A stretch of 64,000 bases of DNA from CALUTH01 sp964452495 (GTDB lineage Bacteria; Cyanobacteriota; Vampirovibrionia; Gastranaerophilales; Gastranaerophilaceae). Position numbers and translations under genes: made by a program. Each line of letters starts with the position of its first letter. Position 1 is the stretch's first letter. Location of the stretch: contig CAYVMC010000001.1 in NCBI GenBank assembly GCA_964452495.1, positions 124,001 to 188,000 on the forward strand. Reading direction: 5' to 3'. The notes beneath the pieces were generated by a model that ran no database searches, was not told where the DNA came from, and was given only the letters and a program-made list of their open reading frames with translations. This document shows, one piece after another, positions 60,402 to 64,000 of this stretch.

Positions 60402-61595
60402 ATGAAATATGCTATTATAACACCTACTTTTGAACCTCATTTCCAGTTTGTAGAAAAATATTTAGAAAGCTATCAAAAGTATGTTATTGACAAAGACAAT
60501 GAAACTCTGTTGTTTACGATTTCAAAAGAGGAGGAGGAAACTTTCAAAAAAATAACAGATAAATATTGTAATGGAATAAAATTTGAAACACTGTTCTTTG
60601 AAGATATTTTAAAACACTTTGGAATTAGCCTTTCTCCAAAGGAGCTTTTAAAAAAGTATAAGAAATTTACTTTTCAAACATTAAAAAAATTCTATACAAT
60701 GCTTTATTCAGATGCAGACAAATTTCTTGTTTTAGATTCTGAATCGATGTGGGTTAGAAAAACCAATATGAATGAGCTTTTTGAGAATTTCTTTAATTCA
60801 CCTTTTATTGCCGGATCATCAATTAGCAATCGAGATTCAGTAAGTGATTTTACACAGGGGGTTAATGATAATGTTAATTTCCTACTTGGCAAGCCTTGTG
60901 ATAGATGGTTTCTTGAAAACTTTGTATGGTTTTATGATAAAGCTATATTAAATGATATGTTTCAATTTTACGGTACTCCAATTGAAATGGCAGAAAAAGT
61001 ATATAGTTTAAAAGATGAACAGAAAAGAGAGTCGGGAATCTTTGAGATTGAATTATATCAAGCATATTTATATAACAACAATAATAAATATAATTATACT
61101 GTACTTGATGTTGATAACTTACTAAAAAGTAATTTTAGTCCTGAGTTATTGCAGAAATATTTTGAAGATTATAATAATCATTTTAAAGGAAATTGTGGCA
61201 TTCTTGAACATACAATGCTTTTACTGAATGATGCAAATTGGGAAATACTTGCCGGAATGTTTAAAAAATACCGATTTAACATTATTAGATGTGATTATAG
61301 TATTTTTGAAAACATAAAATTACAAGAAAAATTTATGGATATTGTTCAACCCAATATTCTTGCAGCTTCGCAAGAACATGCATTTGGAATAAATGAAAGG
61401 TATAATGCACTAGTAAATAAAAATAAATATCAGGTGAAGCTGGAAAAACATTTATTTCATTTAACTCATCCGAAAAAATTTACACTTCAGTTGTTAATTG
61501 AACCTTTTTCTGTAATGTTCTATGGAATTAAATATTTCTTAAGAAGACAAAAAAATCTAAAAAAATATAAGAGGTTATATGGCGATAACAAATAA
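60402..61595 (+). CDS. DUF6492-type putative glycosyltransferase, copy 2
   Basis: 397 residues, paralogue of the 59242 gene along its whole length: KYAIITPTFEPHFQFVEKYL, FQTLKKFYTMLYSDADKFLV, LDSESMWVRK, ENFVWFYDKAI and QEHAFGIN match QEHLFGIN in copy 1. Divergence by eye is large, so the duplication is old or the genes were acquired separately. Two bases separate it from copy 1; it overlaps the WavE-like gene by 17 bp. Confidence 0.75.
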   Translation: MKYAIITPTFEPHFQFVEKYLESYQKYVIDKDNETLLFTISKEEEETFKKITDKYCNGIKFETLFFEDILKHFGISLSPKELLKKYKKFTFQTLKKFYTMLYSDADKFLVLDSESMWVRKTNMNELFENFFNSPFIAGSSISNRDSVSDFTQGVNDNVNFLLGKPCDRWFLENFVWFYDKAILNDMFQFYGTPIEMAEKVYSLKDEQKRESGIFEIELYQAYLYNNNNKYNYTVLDVDNLLKSNFSPELLQKYFEDYNNHFKGNCGILEHTMLLLNDANWEILAGMFKKYRFNIIRCDYSIFENIKLQEKFMDIVQPNILAASQEHAFGINERYNALVNKNKYQVKLEKHLFHLTHPKKFTLQLLIEPFSVMFYGIKYFLRRQKNLKKYKRLYGDNK

Positions 61596-62679
61596 TATAA
61601 AGTCAGAAGAAATTTCGGTTGTTGTTCAAGGCCCGATTCACAAAACAAGAACTAAAAAATGTCTGCAAAGCATAAGAAAAAATTTGCCGGAAGCTGAGAT
61701 TATCCTGTCAACCTGGCAGAATAGCCTTGTTGATGGTCTAGATTTTGATATTCTTGTGCTTAATGATGATCCTGGAGCTGTTCAACAAAAAAAATTCACA
61801 AATAAAAAACTCTACAACAATATGAATCATATGATTCTTTCTACGAATAACGGTTTGTTAAAAGCTAAACGCAAATACACCTTAAAGCTAAGAACAGATT
61901 GTTGTATTGATAATACAAACTTCTTAAAAATGTTTGATAGCTTTCCTTGCAGGTCTGAAAATTACAAACTTTTTGAGCATAGAATTATTGCCTCTACGTT
62001 GTTTTCAAAATTTGCAGTAAACGAACATAATATTAAAACAGAAATTCCATTCCATGTTTCAGACTGGTGGTTTTTCGGATTAACAAGTGACGTAAAAAAG
62101 CTTCTTTTGTCGTCTGATATTGTTGAAGAACCGTATTTTTCAAATTATTTTGAGTATCCTGAAAATTCTTCTAAAAAATCTGTATTTAAAAAATTTGACT
62201 GGCGTTTTGCACCCGAGCAATATATCTGTTATTCTTGTTTTTCTAAATACTATGACGATATAAGACTGGAAGATTGTTCTGATATTTCAGAAGATATTAA
62301 TAAAAAATCTCAGCTATGTCTCGCTAATAATTTTATTTTCTTAGAGTATAAACAATCAGGCATCCATAATCTTAAATACAAAAGCAGTAAATATGAACTA
62401 TTTTCGGGCGACCAGTATTTAGATTTATATGCATTTTATAATTTTGAGTTGGAATACAAAAAATACTGTGATTCTTCATACATTCCAACCGCAAAAAATA
62501 TTATTCTATCTGACAGAAAAATAGGTTACAGAATTTTGAGATTTTATAAACACCTGTATAAATTGTTTGATCCTGAAGCACCTTTGCAAGTAAAAATAGA
62601 GCAATTTTTTATCGGGATTCCTGTTTCAGGAATTACTTTAATCCCTACGCTTTTTAAGATTTTAAAGGAGAGAGGATGA
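61579..62679 (+). CDS. WavE-like lipopolysaccharide synthesis protein
   Basis: 366 residues. EISVVVQGPIHKTRTKKCLQ, EIILSTWQNSLVDGLD, LKLRTDCCIDN and FHVSDWWFFGLTSDVKKLL are the hallmark stretches of the WavE family (putative glycosyltransferases of LPS core/capsule). R-T-D is the likely metal-site element. The stop overlaps the ABC exporter start (ATGA), so the two are coupled. Confidence 0.87.
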   Translation: MAITNNIKSEEISVVVQGPIHKTRTKKCLQSIRKNLPEAEIILSTWQNSLVDGLDFDILVLNDDPGAVQQKKFTNKKLYNNMNHMILSTNNGLLKAKRKYTLKLRTDCCIDNTNFLKMFDSFPCRSENYKLFEHRIIASTLFSKFAVNEHNIKTEIPFHVSDWWFFGLTSDVKKLLLSSDIVEEPYFSNYFEYPENSSKKSVFKKFDWRFAPEQYICYSCFSKYYDDIRLEDCSDISEDINKKSQLCLANNFIFLEYKQSGIHNLKYKSSKYELFSGDQYLDLYAFYNFELEYKKYCDSSYIPTAKNIILSDRKIGYRILRFYKHLYKLFDPEAPLQVKIEQFFIGIPVSGITLIPTLFKILKERG

Positions 62680-64000
62680 AACTAAGTAATACAACAGCAC
62701 AAAATTCATTTAAGTATGGCTGGCTTTTATCAAGGATATGGCCCTACATTAAACCATATATGTTTAGAATAATCTGCGGATTTCTTGTTGCAATACCGTT
62801 GGGACTATTAGACGGTGTAACAGCTTTTGCCCTAAAACCGTTTATGGACTATGTGGTAGGTAAACAAGACTGGATTTTTCATATCCTGGGTAACGAATAT
62901 ACTCTCTCCTGGCAAATGTTCGCATTTATTATACCGTTCGGAGTTATAGCTTTTGCAGGCTTCCAAGGTGTTCTGAGGTATTTGAATGACTATATCTCAG
63001 CCTGGACATCTCAAAGAATTACAAATGACGTAAAATTTGACCTCTTTCATAAATTAATCTATATGGATCCGCAATTTTATGACGAAAATCCGTCAGGAAT
63101 AATTATTACAAGATATATGTCAGATCCTCAGACCGCTTCTGCTGGAATTGTTGACCAGATAAAAACAATTACAACAAGTCTTTTCGGAGCATTAGGACTA
63201 ATCGGTGTAATGCTTTACAGCTCCTGGAAACTTGCATTCATTGGCGTGCTTGTTCTCTGTGTGGCATTTATACCTGTTGCATTAATCAGAAAAAGAATTA
63301 AAGAAGCCTCAAATAAAAATATGGTAATAGGCGGAAACATAACCACTAATATTAATGAAACATATAACGGTAACAAAGTTATGGCAGCTTATGAACTGCA
63401 ACAACGGCAGGAAAAATACTTTCAGGAACAGATTTGGAAAGGTTTTAATGTTAATATGTCTCTGACAAAACGGGCTGCCTGGATGTCACCATTGATGTAC
63501 CTTATAGCATCATGCGGCATTGCAATAGTCTTAGGCTACGGAACTCATTTAATAACTTCCGGACAAATGACGGCAGGTGCATTTGCTTCTTTTGTTACAT
63601 CTTTATTACTGCTTTATAAGCCAGTAAAAACACTAGGTAATACAATGACCGGAATCCAGAATATTTTTGTCGCAATGGGCAGGGTATTTGAACTTTTTGA
63701 TTTACAGCCTGCGATACAGGATAAAAAAGATGCAATTGAAATGAAAGGTTTGAACAATAAAATTGAACTGCAAAATGTTTGGTTTGAATATGTACCTAAT
63801 CAGCCGGTATTGAAGAATTTAAGTTTAACAATAAACAAAAATGAAACTCTTGCAATAGTCGGAAACTCCGGTGGCGGCAAATCAACACTCGTAAACCTTT
63901 TGCCGAGATTTTACGACATTAAATCCGGCTCTATAAGAATTGACGGTGTAGATATAAGAGATTATACAATAAATTCCCTGAGAAAGAATATTGCAATGGT
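62676..64000 (+). CDS. MsbA-type ABC exporter (partial, C-terminus outside window)
   Basis: The first ~441 residues are present. Six membrane helices (e.g. IICGFLVAIPLGLLDGVTAF, LGLIGVMLYSSWKLAFIGVL) form the exporter domain, then the nucleotide-binding domain begins: IELQNVWFEY, Walker A VGNSGGGKSTLVNLLPRFYD, and the Q-loop region is reached at the edge. Family members flip lipid A, lipid-linked oligosaccharides or peptides. The start overlaps the WavE-like stop, so it probably exports the glycolipid made by the upstream genes. Confidence 0.9.
   Translation, partial: MKLSNTTAQNSFKYGWLLSRIWPYIKPYMFRIICGFLVAIPLGLLDGVTAFALKPFMDYVVGKQDWIFHILGNEYTLSWQMFAFIIPFGVIAFAGFQGVLRYLNDYISAWTSQRITNDVKFDLFHKLIYMDPQFYDENPSGIIITRYMSDPQTASAGIVDQIKTITTSLFGALGLIGVMLYSSWKLAFIGVLVLCVAFIPVALIRKRIKEASNKNMVIGGNITTNINETYNGNKVMAAYELQQRQEKYFQEQIWKGFNVNMSLTKRAAWMSPLMYLIASCGIAIVLGYGTHLITSGQMTAGAFASFVTSLLLLYKPVKTLGNTMTGIQNIFVAMGRVFELFDLQPAIQDKKDAIEMKGLNNKIELQNVWFEYVPNQPVLKNLSLTINKNETLAIVGNSGGGKSTLVNLLPRFYDIKSGSIRIDGVDIRDYTINSLRKNIAM

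Overview
The window is AT-rich and gene-dense. It mixes diderm envelope genes (AsmA-like, MlaD, MsbA-like exporter, WavE) with an anaerobe's superoxide reductase (2Fe desulfoferrodoxin) and cyanobacteria-like neighbourhoods (radical SAM/DUF2344 gene next to RNase G/E; a complex I nuoA-nuoBC-nuoD cluster). Together with many small lineage-specific membrane proteins this best fits a host-associated non-photosynthetic cyanobacterial relative (Vampirovibrionia/Melainabacteria, Gastranaerophilales-like). That assignment is an inference from gene content and was not tested by a search.

Layout. 1-2019 (minus): complex I genes nuoD (cut by the window edge), a nuoB-nuoC fusion and nuoA. 2.2-8.6 kb: a lineage-specific membrane protein, then rimP-nusA and a lysA-cdaA-yitT-DUF cluster that couples diaminopimelate/lysine synthesis with c-di-AMP synthesis. 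8.7-14 kb: small species-specific proteins, including a 133-bp duplicated tail-to-tail gene end, a BCP peroxiredoxin, DUF1653 and a WG-repeat protein. 14.1-23.3 kb: a large AsmA-like protein, PnuC, a candidate ADP-ribosyltransferase-fold protein, tRNA-Ser(CGA), FtsH and a paralogue of the 2.2-kb protein. 23-43 kb: ordinary housekeeping genes (nadD-yqeK, rimM-trmD with an odd zinc-ribbon/basic protein, mutS2-tatD-tlyA, tadA, pheA, dfx, mlaD, rsmI, rng, radical SAM).

43.5-64 kb is different in kind: a surface-polysaccharide island starting right after tRNA-Ser(GCU). It opens with a decayed Mu-like transposase gene and a cluster of about 25-bp repeats of the sort such transposases bind. It holds two copies of one module: a nearly identical 289-bp leader, a short (180-aa) tyrosine recombinase, about 200 bp bounded by inverted repeats, then glycosyltransferase genes. 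It also holds unstable simple repeats: five AAAGAAG heptamers inside a GT8 gene (currently out of frame; loss of one unit restores the conserved C-terminus), a 17-T run inside a GT2 gene, eleven TAC triplets upstream of a glycine-zipper protein gene, and an 11-G run. Remnants of three glycan genes (GT9, a GT1-type gene and UDP-galactopyranose mutase) mark recombination scars, two of them joined to the same 20-bp sequence. The right part (53.8-64 kb) is an intact, tightly coupled operon: nucleotidyltransferase, nucleotidyltransferase-kinase fusion, HAD phosphatase, several unusual glycosyltransferase-like proteins, a WavE-like protein and an MsbA-type exporter.

Best candidate for an undescribed system: this island looks like a surface-glycan contingency locus that combines candidate site-specific promoter inversion with slipped-strand repeats. 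All of it is read by eye from one sequence, and inversion and length variation remain to be shown.
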